A stretch of DNA of 57,335 nt from NCBI GenBank assembly GCA_023433405.1, contig JAEZCT010000043.1:1-57335 (forward strand), read 5' to 3'. Below are positions 8,357 to 16,767 of the stretch, one piece after another. The notes under the pieces are model-generated. The model had not been told where the DNA came from. It saw only the letters and a list, made by a program, of their open reading frames with translations, and did not search any database. This stretch comes from Bacillota bacterium (GTDB lineage: Bacteria > Bacillota > Clostridia > Oscillospirales > Ruminococcaceae). The position numbers and the translations under genes are program-made. The number at the start of each line of letters is the position of its first letter. Position 1 is the first letter of the stretch.

Positions 8357-10030
8357 GTGATAAACGGCAATATGCTCAGAGACGCCATTATATCCGGCGC
8401 CAACAATATCGTCAATCAACGGCTTGCCGTAGACGAACTGAACGTTTTCCCCGTGCCGGACGGCGACACGGGAACCAATATGTCCATGACCATCTCGGCC
8501 GGTGCGCGTGAGCTTAAGCGGCTCTCGGGCGCTACCGCCGGCGAGGTGGCCGCCACTGCCGCCTCCGCCTTTCTGCGGGGAGCGCGTGGCAACTCCGGCG
8601 TTATTCTTTCGCTTTTGTTCCGCGGCTTCTCCAAGGGTCTTGCAGGGCTAAAGGAAGCCGACGGCAAGGACCTTGCCGGAGCCCTTGCCTTGGGTGTTAC
8701 GGCGGCCTACAAGGCTGTTATGAAGCCCACGGAGGGCACCATTTTAACCGTGGCTCGCGTGGCGGCGGAAAAAGCCACCGCAGCCAGTGAAACCGACCGT
8801 GACCCCCTGCGCATTTGGCAGCTTGTCGTTAAAGAGGCGGCGGCTGCGCTGGATACCACCCCCGAGCTTCTGCCTGTTTTGAAAAAGGCGGGCGTGGTGG
8901 ATGCGGGCGGCAAGGGGCTTCTGGTGATTTTTGAGGGTATGCTCGCCGTATTTGAAGGCGGGGCAATCATTGCGGAGGATACAGGGTCTTCGCAAAAAGA
9001 ACCCGCCTCCCACAAGCCTAAGGATGTATTCGTTTCTCAAAAAAACGCGGCGGGTGCCGACCTGCATGAGGAGATTACCTTTACCTACTGCACCGAGTAC
9101 CTCGTGCAAAAGGCCTCTCCCGACGCGAACGCCCTGCGTCTTCGCGCGTATCTCGAGACCATTGGCGACTGCGTGGTGGTGGTGGACGACGATGACATTA
9201 TCAAGGTGCATGTGCATACCAACAACCCCGGTAACGCGCTGCAGGAGGGGCTTACCTTTGGTTCCTTGCACAGTATAAAGATAGAAAATATGCGGGAGCA
9301 GCACGAAAACCGTGTAGCCGAGGCCAATATGGCACAGGCTATGCCGGAGGCTGTACCCGTTGACCCGAATATACCCTTTGGCTTTGTGGCAATTGCCGCG
9401 GGCGTAGGGTTATCACAGCTCTTTACCGACCTTGGCTGCAGCCGTGTTGTCAGCGGCGGGCAGACCATGAACCCCAGCACCGACGATATTCTGCGCGCCA
9501 TTGAGTCGGTACCCGCGCAGACGGTGTTTGTACTGCCCAACAATAAAAACATCATTATGGCGGCGGAGCAGACCATCGCTTTATCCGACCGTCATGTGGT
9601 GGTGCTGCCCACCCGCACCATTCCCCAGGGTCTTTCGGCAATGCTTGCCTTTGACCCCGCTGCGTCGATAGAGGATAACCATATGGCAATGATGAAGGCC
9701 GCCGACCATGTGGCAACCGGTCAGGTCACCTTCGCGGCGCGGGATTCCGACTTTGACGGGCATAAGATTAAGCAGGGCGAGGTGCTGGCCCTTGACGGCG
9801 GCAAGCTATCGTTTGTGGATACCGATGTAAGCCACTCCGCCGTGCGGCTTGCAAAATCTTTGGTTAAGCGCGACAGCTCGTTTATCACCCTAATCTATGG
9901 CGAAGGCATCTCAGAGGACGACGCGGAAAAAACCGCGGCGGCACTGCGCACAAGACTGCCTGATTCCATTGAGGTGCATGTGGTAAACGGCGGTCAGCCC
10001 GTATACTACTACATCATCTCGGTAGAATAA
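8357..10030 (+). CDS. fakA: DAK2-domain fatty-acid kinase subunit (YloV/FakA-like)
   Basis: ATP-binding subunit homologous to FakA, which phosphorylates fatty acids held by FakB to feed phospholipid synthesis. The DhaL/DAK2 domain lies at the N terminus with the Mg-ATP aspartate motif NVFPVPDGDTGTNMSM (about residues 28-43) and LRGARGNSGVILSLLFRG. A middle domain and a C-terminal DegV-like domain follow (FGFVAIAAGVG, VSGGQTMNPSTDDIL, PNNKNIIMAAEQ). The reading frame is open from 8219, but the GTG at 8357 gives 557 residues, the usual length, and begins right at the conserved INGNMLRDAI; the extra 46 residues are hydrophobic and unlike the family. recG follows. Confidence 0.9.
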   Translation: MINGNMLRDAIISGANNIVNQRLAVDELNVFPVPDGDTGTNMSMTISAGARELKRLSGATAGEVAATAASAFLRGARGNSGVILSLLFRGFSKGLAGLKEADGKDLAGALALGVTAAYKAVMKPTEGTILTVARVAAEKATAASETDRDPLRIWQLVVKEAAAALDTTPELLPVLKKAGVVDAGGKGLLVIFEGMLAVFEGGAIIAEDTGSSQKEPASHKPKDVFVSQKNAAGADLHEEITFTYCTEYLVQKASPDANALRLRAYLETIGDCVVVVDDDDIIKVHVHTNNPGNALQEGLTFGSLHSIKIENMREQHENRVAEANMAQAMPEAVPVDPNIPFGFVAIAAGVGLSQLFTDLGCSRVVSGGQTMNPSTDDILRAIESVPAQTVFVLPNNKNIIMAAEQTIALSDRHVVVLPTRTIPQGLSAMLAFDPAASIEDNHMAMMKAADHVATGQVTFAARDSDFDGHKIKQGEVLALDGGKLSFVDTDVSHSAVRLAKSLVKRDSSFITLIYGEGISEDDAEKTAAALRTRLPDSIEVHVVNGGQPVYYYIISVE

Positions 10031-10060
10031 CCCCTCGCTACCGTTAAAGGGGGAAGTGGC

Positions 10061-12133
10061 GTGGATACGCAGGGTCTTCCCAAGCAAAGGCAAAATGACA
10101 AAGCAGGTATGAATATTCAATATTTAAAGGGCGTAGGCGAGAAACGCGCCCAGCTTTATAAAAAGCTGGGCGTTGACACCGTAGACGCCCTTGTGCGCTT
10201 TTATCCTCGGGATTATCTTGACCTTACCGCCCCCCTGCCTATCGCAAACGCTCCCATGGGGGAGCCCTGCGTGATCCGGGCAAGGGTGTTTGGCAAAAGC
10301 CCAGGACAGCGGGTGCGCGGCGGGATGATGATCTACAAGGTGTTTGCCACCGATGATCAAACAGACATTGTGCTCACCTTTTTTAATAACAAGTATGCCC
10401 CCGAGTCCTTGGCGGAGGGGGAGGACTACCTTTTTTACGGGCGAATTTCCGGCGCCGGCGCTCACCGCGAAATGCCCTCCCCCCAGTGCTTTTCCGCAGA
10501 GGAGCAAACGGGGCTGATGCCCGTATATCCCCTCACGGCGGGGCTTAGCTCCCGCATGGTGGCGGCGAATATCCGACAGGCTGTGGCGATGCTGGGGGAG
10601 GGCGGCGCCGATCCCTTATCCCCGGAGCTGCGCCATACCCATACGCTGTGCGAGCTGGGATTTGCCCTGCGCACCATCCACTTTCCCCCCAGCTTTCACG
10701 AGCTGGGTGTGGCACGCCGCCGCTTAATCTTTGAGGAGCTTTTAACGCTTGAGCTTGCGCTCTTTCAGCTTCGCCGCCGACCCAAGGAACCAGCCTCGGT
10801 TGTACTGCACCACCCGGAGCCCGCGCCGTTTATTCAAAGCCTGCCCTTCCCGCTTACCGGCGCCCAACAGCGCGCAATTGGAGAGGCACTTGGGGATATG
10901 GAGAAGGATACCCCGATGAACCGGCTGCTACAGGGCGATGTTGGCTCGGGAAAAACGGCGGTGGCCGCCGCCCTCTGCTATGTATGCGCAAAAGCCGGCG
11001 CACAGGCAGCGCTTATGGCCCCTACCGAGATTTTGGCGAGACAGCATTACCAGTCCCTCTCCCCCATGCTTGAGGGGATGGGCATTCCCTGCGCGCTGCT
11101 GACAGGAGCCCAGAAATCCACGGAGAAGCGCGCGATTCTCGCTGCGCTTTCCGCCGGAGAGCTTGGGTTTATTGTGGGCACCCACGCCCTTTTATCCACC
11201 GAGGTTTCGTTTGCAAGGCTTGGGCTTGTGGTTACCGACGAGCAGCACCGCTTTGGTGTGGGGCAGCGGGCAAACCTTGCGAATAAGGGCGGACATCCCC
11301 ATATGCTGGTGATGTCGGCGACCCCTATCCCCCGCACTTTGGCGTTAATTATCTACGGCGACTTGGATATCTCCATCCTCGACGAGCTGCCCCCCGGACG
11401 GCAGCGGGTGAAAACCTACCTTATAGACAGCGAAAAGCGCCGGCGCGCCCTTGGGTTTGTAAAAAGGCTATTGGATGAGGGACGGCAGGCATATATCGTC
11501 TGCCCGGTTATTGAGGAAAGCGAAAGCGACCTTGTTTCCGCTATGGAGTATGCCGAGCGTCTGGCGGAGGATGAGTTTCGCGGCTATTCCGTCGGGCTTT
11601 TGCATGGCAGGCTGAAGGCTGCGGAGAAGGATCGGGTAATGTCCCGCTTTTATGCGGGGGAGATTTCCCTTTTGGTCTCCACCACCGTGGTGGAGGTAGG
11701 GGTGGACGTACCCAACGCTGCCCTGATGATGGTGGAAAATGCCGAGCGGTTCGGGCTGTCGCAGCTGCACCAGCTGCGCGGGCGGGTGGGGCGCGGTACG
11801 CATGAATCGCATTGCATTCTGGTTTCTGACAGCCAAAACCAGCAGACGCTCGCGCGCCTCAAGGCCATGTGCAAAACAAACGACGGCTTTGCTCTTGCCG
11901 AGGAGGACCTCAAGCTGCGCGGGCCGGGCGACTTTTTCGGCGCGCGTCAGCATGGGCTGCCCGAGATGAAGCTCGCAAACCTGATTACCGACGCAGAGCT
12001 TTTGCACCTGACCCAGGAAGTTGCCAAGGAGATTTTAGCGGGTGACCCGACCCTTAGCCTGTCCGAGCATCAGGGGCTGCGCGAGAATGTGGGGCGGCTG
12101 TTTGGCGGCGTGGGGGAGAAGGGGTTTAACTAA
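10061..12133 (+). CDS. recG: ATP-dependent DNA helicase RecG
   Basis: Branched-DNA translocase that regresses stalled forks and processes Holliday junctions. 690 residues. The N-terminal wedge/OB domain (about 70-170, RVFGKSPGQRVRGGMMIYKV) is followed by the SF2 motor with Walker A GDVGSGKTAVAAALC (about 291), the Walker B variant TDEQHRFGVGQR (about 391), VMSATPIPRTLAL, STTVVEVGVDVPNA and the RecG-typical LHQLRGRVGRG, and the C-terminal TRG region LRGPGDFFGARQHG. GTG at 10061 has AAAGGGGG upstream; an ATG at 10109 is an alternative that would drop 16 residues. It lies 30 bp after the fakA-like gene, so probably the same operon, as in Bacillus. Confidence 0.96.
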   Translation: MDTQGLPKQRQNDKAGMNIQYLKGVGEKRAQLYKKLGVDTVDALVRFYPRDYLDLTAPLPIANAPMGEPCVIRARVFGKSPGQRVRGGMMIYKVFATDDQTDIVLTFFNNKYAPESLAEGEDYLFYGRISGAGAHREMPSPQCFSAEEQTGLMPVYPLTAGLSSRMVAANIRQAVAMLGEGGADPLSPELRHTHTLCELGFALRTIHFPPSFHELGVARRRLIFEELLTLELALFQLRRRPKEPASVVLHHPEPAPFIQSLPFPLTGAQQRAIGEALGDMEKDTPMNRLLQGDVGSGKTAVAAALCYVCAKAGAQAALMAPTEILARQHYQSLSPMLEGMGIPCALLTGAQKSTEKRAILAALSAGELGFIVGTHALLSTEVSFARLGLVVTDEQHRFGVGQRANLANKGGHPHMLVMSATPIPRTLALIIYGDLDISILDELPPGRQRVKTYLIDSEKRRRALGFVKRLLDEGRQAYIVCPVIEESESDLVSAMEYAERLAEDEFRGYSVGLLHGRLKAAEKDRVMSRFYAGEISLLVSTTVVEVGVDVPNAALMMVENAERFGLSQLHQLRGRVGRGTHESHCILVSDSQNQQTLARLKAMCKTNDGFALAEEDLKLRGPGDFFGARQHGLPEMKLANLITDAELLHLTQEVAKEILAGDPTLSLSEHQGLRENVGRLFGGVGEKGFN

Positions 12134-12186
12134 ACAGCGACGGAAAGCCGTTTCTCATATATAGTGAGGTATAGAATAATCGAGCC

Positions 12187-12303
12187 CCCCGTAGCCCGGC
12201 ACCAAAGTAGCCTTGTGTGGCAGGTGTGGGAAAAAAGAAAGAACTACAGACCAGGGCGAAAAGCAAGGGCAAAATACGCAAGGCATCAGGATTTTGCCGA
12301 AGG
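12187..12303 (+). repeat. Dispersed repeat B, copy 1
   Basis: About 117 bp matching 24763-24881 with only scattered differences. Shared blocks include CCTTGTGTGGCAGGTGTGGG, GAACTACAGACCAGGGCGAA, AAGCAAGGGCAAAATACG and GCATCAGGATTTTGCCGAAG. It starts CCCCGTAGCCCGGCACCAAA, which also matches (reversed) 15467-15499. It is directly followed by a half copy of the 102-bp element. No coding function is recognised. Confidence 0.85.
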
Positions 12304-12306
12304 TGC

Positions 12307-12350
12307 TTATACTAATAACCGATTTAACAGTGTATAAAAACACGACTTTA
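12307..12350 (+). repeat. Half copy of the 102-bp hairpin element
   Basis: CTTATACTAATAACCGATTT plus AACAGTGTATAAAAA matches the GGAT-side end and first stem of the intact elements; the remainder is lost. It abuts repeat B. Confidence 0.7.
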
Positions 12351-12356
12351 TTCAGA

Positions 12357-12404
12357 TAAAAAACAGGAAGCGCCCCGATAGGGTTTACCCTATCGGGGCG
12401 CTTC
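12357..12404 (-). terminator. Intrinsic terminator of the ECF gene
   Basis: A perfect 17-bp stem GAAGCGCCCCGATAGGG / CCCTATCGGGGCGCTTC with loop TTTA; on the minus strand it is followed by TGTTTTTT. Confidence 0.92.
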
Positions 12405-12427
12405 GCCTTCAGGCTATGCTAGAATAG

Positions 12428-13066
12428 CTATGCTCCACGCTTGCTCACCCGTTCCAGCGCCTTTGCGATAGGTACGACCAGTACCACGGCAAGAATTGCC
12501 TCCGCGATACCGTTAGGGAATACTATGCCGGCGAATAAAAGACCAAGCAGCGACTCATAAGCCCAGGTGTTGAGCTTTGCAAACTCAGGTCCAAAGAAAA
12601 AGTATATGCCAAACAGCACCAGCAGGGTGTGCAGCAGCGAAGAAACGGCCGCCGCGAAGGTATAGGCAAGCAGCTTAGAACGGTCCGCCTTTTCTATCAC
12701 CTTAACAAGCAGGCCGGCCAAAACACCCAAGAGGATGCGCGGTACAAACACAATGACAAGGCTCCATGCGTTGCCGGAGAACTCGCCCACCGAATAGAAG
12801 GGTGTAAATATAAACGAGACCGGCTGCGGGATAAAGGTAAACACAATAAAGCTTAAAAGACCAAAAACGGCGCCCATATATGCCCCCGCACTAAGTCCAA
12901 GCGTCACACCCGCAAGTATTACCGGTATATGCGCAAGGGTGGCCACAACGGGGCCAATGGGTAGAGAACCTAGCGGCGTAAAGGCAATAATCGCCTCCAG
13001 TGCCGTCAGAATGCCAAGAATGGTCAGGGTTCGGGTGGGGATGCGTTTTTTGTTTGTTACACTCAT
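12428..13066 (-). CDS. ECF transporter S component, probably pantothenate-specific (PanT-like)
   Basis: Integral membrane substrate-binding subunit of an energy-coupling-factor vitamin transporter, 212 residues with about six hydrophobic helices (starting at TLTILGILTALEAIIAFTP, then LAHIPVILAGVTLGLSAGAY and LSFIVFTFIPQP). The EAFF ATPases and T component are not local, as expected for group II ECF systems where they are shared. The next gene upstream on the same strand is coaX, pantothenate kinase, so a pantothenate substrate is a reasonable inference, not a demonstration. A very strong terminator follows, and an AT-containing gap of about 100 bp separates it from coaX. Confidence 0.85.
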   Translation of the reverse strand: MSVTNKKRIPTRTLTILGILTALEAIIAFTPLGSLPIGPVVATLAHIPVILAGVTLGLSAGAYMGAVFGLLSFIVFTFIPQPVSFIFTPFYSVGEFSGNAWSLVIVFVPRILLGVLAGLLVKVIEKADRSKLLAYTFAAAVSSLLHTLLVLFGIYFFFGPEFAKLNTWAYESLLGLLFAGIVFPNGIAEAILAVVLVVPIAKALERVSKRGA

Positions 13067-13164
13067 AATAAAATTCCTCCTGCTGTCGCTCCCCTTGAGG
13101 GGGATGCAACGCTATGCCTTTTGCGTAAGCATATTTTAGTACGTTTTTGCGGCAAGCCTTTTGT

Positions 13165-13932
13165 TTATAGGTTCTTTTTGTAAATGAGGTACAGACCGTC
13201 GAGCACTAGGTCGGAATCAAGAATCACCTTTTCCCGGCAATGCTTTACTACTGCGGGGGAGATACCGCCTGTAGCCACGACGGCAGGGGGGGTATCAAAG
13301 GATTCGGCATACCTGCGTGCCATGCCGTCCATCATACTGGCGGTGCCGTATAAAAGCCCCGAGCGCATACTTTCCACCGTGATGGTGGAGATCAGCGGCG
13401 GATCCTGACCGTCCAGCCCGATGGCGGGCAGCTGTGCCGTTCGGCTTGCAAGAGCCTCCAGCGAAATCATAACACCCGGCAGGATAGAGCCGCCAATAAA
13501 CGAGCCGGTATGGTCTATGGCGTAAATCTTAGTCGCGGTGCCAAGGTCAAAAACGACGCAGGGCAACGAGTATTTGGCCATAGCTCCAACCGCGCCGCAC
13601 ACAAAATCCGCGCCGATGCCGGCGGGGTTTTCCGCGCGCAGGTTTAGTCCCGTCTTAATACCGGGGGATACGGTAACCACACGACATCGTAGGTATTTCT
13701 CCACAGCCGCCTTGAGCACTGTCGTAAGCTTTGGCACCACAGAACCGATAATACAACCATCCACCGCGCGGTTTGCAAAGCCGTAAAGGCTAAAAATATC
13801 CCGCAGCTCAATGGCGTACTGGTCCTCGGTACGGCTCGTGTCTGTAAACAGACGAGAGGTTAAAAGCAGTGTTTCGTCCTCATAGCAGCCAAGGCAGATA
13901 TTCGTGTTTCCGATGTCAATTGCAAGTACCAT
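13165..13932 (-). CDS. coaX: Type III pantothenate kinase
   Basis: First step of coenzyme A synthesis from pantothenate, ASKHA fold, potassium-dependent family. 255 residues from the ATG at 13932, which begins MVLAIDIGNTNICLGCYEDE with the phosphate-binding DIGNTN; a longer frame upstream to 14115 has a Cys-rich leader not seen in the family. Other conserved pieces are NPAGIGADFVCGAVGA, CVVFDLGTATKIYAID (second phosphate loop), GGSILPGVMISLEALASRTAQLP and the C-terminal VVATGGISPAV. It pairs with the ECF S component just downstream, which would import the substrate. Confidence 0.96.
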   Translation of the reverse strand: MVLAIDIGNTNICLGCYEDETLLLTSRLFTDTSRTEDQYAIELRDIFSLYGFANRAVDGCIIGSVVPKLTTVLKAAVEKYLRCRVVTVSPGIKTGLNLRAENPAGIGADFVCGAVGAMAKYSLPCVVFDLGTATKIYAIDHTGSFIGGSILPGVMISLEALASRTAQLPAIGLDGQDPPLISTITVESMRSGLLYGTASMMDGMARRYAESFDTPPAVVATGGISPAVVKHCREKVILDSDLVLDGLYLIYKKNL

Positions 13933-14440
13933 AATTGTTGTCTTGCCTTTCCGGCGCAATTTGCTAAACAAGCAAAGGGCCATAAAAACGTAGGGTAAAA
14001 CGCCAACGCAAACACCGCGCAATAAAATTTTACGCGGTAAGGCAGTAAAATCGCTTACAGAAACGTATGGGCAATGCGAACACCCTGCCTCTGCAATTAC
14101 ATTATAGCCCAACAACCCATGTATTTCAAGTGCATAGTCTTATACTAATTTTGTATAAAAACCATGAGCTTAAACTGGTGGAAGCTCATGATAAGCCGTG
14201 AGGCTTATACTTTTTGCCGCAGCGCAGCCTATTTGCATGCTTTTTTATTTATGGTGTACGATTACGCTTGTGGATGTTGCCAAAAGCGCATGATTTTGCC
14301 GCGTAAATGGTGTATAATAATATTCACTTCAATTTTCGCTTTTAGTTTTTTCTTTTAATGCTTTGCGAAGATCAATAGAAGGAACATACATAGTCCGGGC
14401 GCTTTCTTTGCGCACCAGATGGCAAAAGGGAGGATTTAAA
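13933..14440. other. Gap between coaX and the HD-domain gene
   Basis: AT-rich divergent intergenic stretch. It has an end-like CTTATACTAATTTTGTATAA near 14139-14158 resembling the 102-bp element terminus, two consecutive hairpins at 14163-14208, and TATAAT at 14313-14318 that may be the -10 of the HD-domain gene. No gene is recognised. Confidence 0.4.
14163..14215 (+). promoter_or_regulatory. Two adjacent hairpins with T-run
   Basis: CATGAGCTT / AAGCTCATG (9 bp, arms 14163-14171 and 14182-14190) is followed at once by ATAAGCC-GTGA-GGCTTAT (14191-14208), then ACTTTTT. The second hairpin has the form of a small terminator reading toward the HD-domain gene. It could be a terminator or attenuator; no partner transcript is evident. 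Confidence 0.35.
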
Positions 14441-15106
14441 TTGCCTGCGATTCATTACGAGGATATTAAAAACAACAAGGAGATTAACGCGTATATCCGC
14501 ACCGCGGATCATTCGCTGGAGGTGCTTGGCTATACCGAGCACGCATTCGCGCATGTGACGCGCTGTGCCGAAACAGCGTACGAAATTTTAGCAACCCTGG
14601 GCTACAGCCCGCATCTATGCGAGCTTGCCCGCATTGCGGGGTATATGCACGATATTGGCAACGTAATAAACCGTGTGGACCATGCGCAAAGCGGGGCTAT
14701 TATGGCCTTTCGTATTCTCGATAACCTTGGCATGGAGCCGGATGATATTGCGGCGGTAATCTGCGCCATCGGCAACCACGACGAATCCACCGCTTCCCCG
14801 GTCAGCGCCGTCGCCGCCGCGCTGATTCTTGCCGATAAAAGCGACGTGCGCCGCTCCCGCGTGCGCAACTGGGATCCCGCCACCTTTGATATTCACGACC
14901 GCGTCAACTACGCCGCGGAGCGCTCCTCCCTTGACCTGGATGCCGCCGCAAAAACCATCACCCTAAGACTTCGCATCGATACCGGGATATGCTCGGTTAT
15001 GGATTATTTCGAGATATTTTTGCAGCGCATGATTTTGTGTAAGCGAGCGGCAACCTTTTTAGAGCAATCGTTTAGACTGATTATCAACGACACCCAGATT
15101 CTTTAG
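14441..15106 (+). CDS. HD-domain phosphohydrolase
   Basis: 221-residue soluble HD-superfamily metal-dependent phosphohydrolase. The HD core is easily seen: HVTRCAETAYEILATLGY, then GYMHDIGNVINRVDHAQSGA (metal-binding HD) and ICAIGNHDESTASPV, followed by LILADKSDVRRSRVRNW, a pattern found in nucleotide-acting HD proteins. The TTG start at 14441 follows GGGAGG by 7-8 bases and matches the soluble start; the frame is open further upstream without support. The specific substrate is not known. The following 500 bp hold only repeats. Confidence 0.85.
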   Translation: MPAIHYEDIKNNKEINAYIRTADHSLEVLGYTEHAFAHVTRCAETAYEILATLGYSPHLCELARIAGYMHDIGNVINRVDHAQSGAIMAFRILDNLGMEPDDIAAVICAIGNHDESTASPVSAVAAALILADKSDVRRSRVRNWDPATFDIHDRVNYAAERSSLDLDAAAKTITLRLRIDTGICSVMDYFEIFLQRMILCKRAATFLEQSFRLIINDTQIL

Positions 15107-15122
15107 CCGGTTTTGCTATATA

Positions 15123-15244
15123 ATACGAGTTCCCTCAAAAAGGATAGAATTACAGATAAATATCCGCGGAAAACCCATAAACTAAAGCGTTTCACTTGAT
15201 TTTTATACATTATATATTTTACACTTGTAATCGGTTATTGGGAT
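15123..15244 (+). repeat. Divergent copy of the 102-bp hairpin element
   Basis: About 122 bp beginning ATACGAGTTCCCTCAAAAAG and keeping AAAACCCATAAACTAAAGCG and TTTCACTTGATTTTTATAC, but with altered ends and an insertion, so an old copy. Confidence 0.7.
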
Positions 15245-15320
15245 AAGAATATAAGAATCCCAGTCGTTAGTTTGCGCGGCTAACCTCAACATATTCCCCA
15301 CAGGCAGATACCAGTCCAAT

Positions 15321-15415
15321 CAAAAAAGTCGAAATACAGATAGAATCCGCGGAAAACCCATAAACCCAAGTGTTTAAATAATTTTTATACTCTTTGAAAT
15401 TCGATATCGGATATC
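15321..15415 (+). repeat. Divergent copy of the 102-bp hairpin element
   Basis: Keeps GGAAAACCCATAAACCCAAG and ATTTTTATACTCTTTGAAAT; both ends are eroded. Confidence 0.6.
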
Positions 15416-15436
15416 GTTACAGAACAGCGAGTAATT

Positions 15437-15515
15437 TATGGCTTATTGGAGTACGCTAAATCAGCTACAAGGCTACTTTGGTGCCGGGTTACGGGGGATA
15501 CTCCAATAAGCCATA
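15437..15515. repeat. 17-bp inverted repeat enclosing a fragment of repeat B
   Basis: TATGGCTTATTGGAGTA (15437-15453) and its exact reverse complement TACTCCAATAAGCCATA (15499-15515) flank 45 bp. The enclosed part 15467-15499 is the reverse complement of the start of repeat B at 12187 and 24763. It resembles a minute element with terminal inverted repeats, or an RNA hairpin. Confidence 0.75.
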
Positions 15516-15568
15516 CGCTGATGTAAAAAATATTAATGGTTCTCAAATAGGGTTATCGCTCACTTCTT

Positions 15569-15670
15569 ATACTAATATCCGATTTAAAAGAGCATAAAAA
15601 TCAAGTGAAAAGCTTTAATTTATGGGTTTTCACGCGGATTTTTATCGACTCTTTTTGAGGAGATTAGTAT
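15569..15670 (-). repeat. Intact 102-bp hairpin element (subfamily 1)
   Basis: Ends ATACTAAT...ATTAGTAT, exactly 102 bp, inverted relative to the copy at 40571. Subfamily 1 stem GTGAAAA/TTTTCAC. It overlaps the last codons of the small membrane protein at 15620-15805. Confidence 0.9.
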
Positions 15671-15805
15671 TACGCATCCCACTACTGCCACAATCAACCC
15701 TACAAACGATATCCCCAGCCCGATCACCCCCGCCGACCCGCTGGAAACGAGAATCAGCGCGATGCCGAACAGGATGATGGCGATACCCAAAAGCATTGTT
15801 TTCAT
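15620..15805 (-). CDS. Small hydrophobic membrane protein, C terminus supplied by a repeat
   Basis: 61 residues from the ATG at 15805 (a GTG at 15814 directly after the ksgA stop would add three). Two membrane helices are predicted (MLLGIAIILFGIALILVSS and VIGLGISFVGLIVAVVGCVI). The last 17 residues or so, VILISSKRVDKNPRENP, and the stop are encoded by the 102-bp repeat at 15569-15670, so the natural C terminus has been replaced or extended. It directly follows ksgA on the same strand and is likely co-transcribed. No known family is recognised. It could be a real small membrane protein or a truncated one. Confidence 0.6.
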   Translation of the reverse strand: MKTMLLGIAIILFGIALILVSSGSAGVIGLGISFVGLIVAVVGCVILISSKRVDKNPRENP

Positions 15806-15814
15806 ATGAACCAC

Positions 15815-16678
15815 TTACTTTCTATCCATCTGCAAAGCCGCCGCCACCGCGGCAAACTGCGCGAGTGTCAGCTCCTCGGCGCGGGCCATGGGGGATACCC
15901 CCGTCCGCTCAAGCGCGGCGCGTATGGTCTCCTTATCCATCCCATAAAGCCCGGTCAGGGAGTTTGAAAGCGTCTTGCGCCGCTTGCCGAAGGATGCCTT
16001 TGCCACCGCGAAAAATTGCCGCTCGTCCGCTACGCTGACGGGCGGCTCCTTGCGCACATCCAGCCGGATTACAGAGGAATCCACATTGGGCGGCGGCAGA
16101 AAGCTGCCCCTAGATACCGAAAAAAGCACCTTCGGCTCGCTAAAGTAGCGCACCGCAATGCTCACCGCCCCCACCTCGCGGGTGGCGGGCTGGGCGCACA
16201 GGCGCACCGCCGCCTCCTTTTGCACCATGACAGTCACCGCCCTGATGGGCAGTCGCTGCTCCAAAAGCCCCATCACAATGGGGGAGGTAATGTAATAGGG
16301 CAGGTTTGCGCACACCACCACCTCCATGCCCGCAAACTCTCGGGCAATGAGCGCCGCAAGGTCAACCCTAAGCACGTCCTCATAAATCACGGCGGTGTTG
16401 GGATAGTCGGCAAGTGTCTCGGCAAGGATGGGTGCCAGCCGCTTGTCAAGCTCAATGCTGACCACCTTCCTTGCCACCTTCGCAAGCTCCACGGTAAGCA
16501 CCCCAATACCCGGGCCAATCTCCAGCACTCCCGCGCCCCGGGCGCCCGACTCCTCCGCCATACGGGGGCATATGCCCGGGTTTACAATAAAGTTTTGCCC
16601 AAGCCCCTTCGATAAGGTAAAACCATGGCGTTCAAGCAGCCTACCAACCTCGCGGATGCCCGTCAGATTCTGTGTCAT
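15815..16678 (-). CDS. rsmA: 16S rRNA dimethyladenosine transferase
   Basis: RsmA/KsgA methylates two adjacent adenines near the 3' end of 16S rRNA (A1518/A1519) using S-adenosylmethionine. 287 residues, normal length. Rossmann methyltransferase motifs are present: KGLGQNFIVNPGI, VLEIGPGIGVLTVELA (SAM binding), IELDKRLAPIL, and the catalytic motif IV as NLPYYITSPIV, followed by QKEAAVRLCA and PPPNVDSSVIRL. The small C-terminal helical domain ends ALQMDRK. The small membrane protein begins right after its stop. Confidence 0.97.
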   Translation of the reverse strand: MTQNLTGIREVGRLLERHGFTLSKGLGQNFIVNPGICPRMAEESGARGAGVLEIGPGIGVLTVELAKVARKVVSIELDKRLAPILAETLADYPNTAVIYEDVLRVDLAALIAREFAGMEVVVCANLPYYITSPIVMGLLEQRLPIRAVTVMVQKEAAVRLCAQPATREVGAVSIAVRYFSEPKVLFSVSRGSFLPPPNVDSSVIRLDVRKEPPVSVADERQFFAVAKASFGKRRKTLSNSLTGLYGMDKETIRAALERTGVSPMARAEELTLAQFAAVAAALQMDRK

Positions 16679-16767
16679 TCCAGTGTTTCCTTTCCGGCGG
16701 TGGTGAACTATACCGTAAAATTACTATTAGTATAATACCGCGCAAACAAACTGCATCATCCTATGGC

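Noticed and set aside
15569..15670. 102-bp repeats as a CRISPR array
   Set aside because: Copies are kilobases apart, palindromic over their whole length and without regular spacers; no cas genes are near. The nuclease domain at 43304 is fused to a helicase and is not linked to an array.
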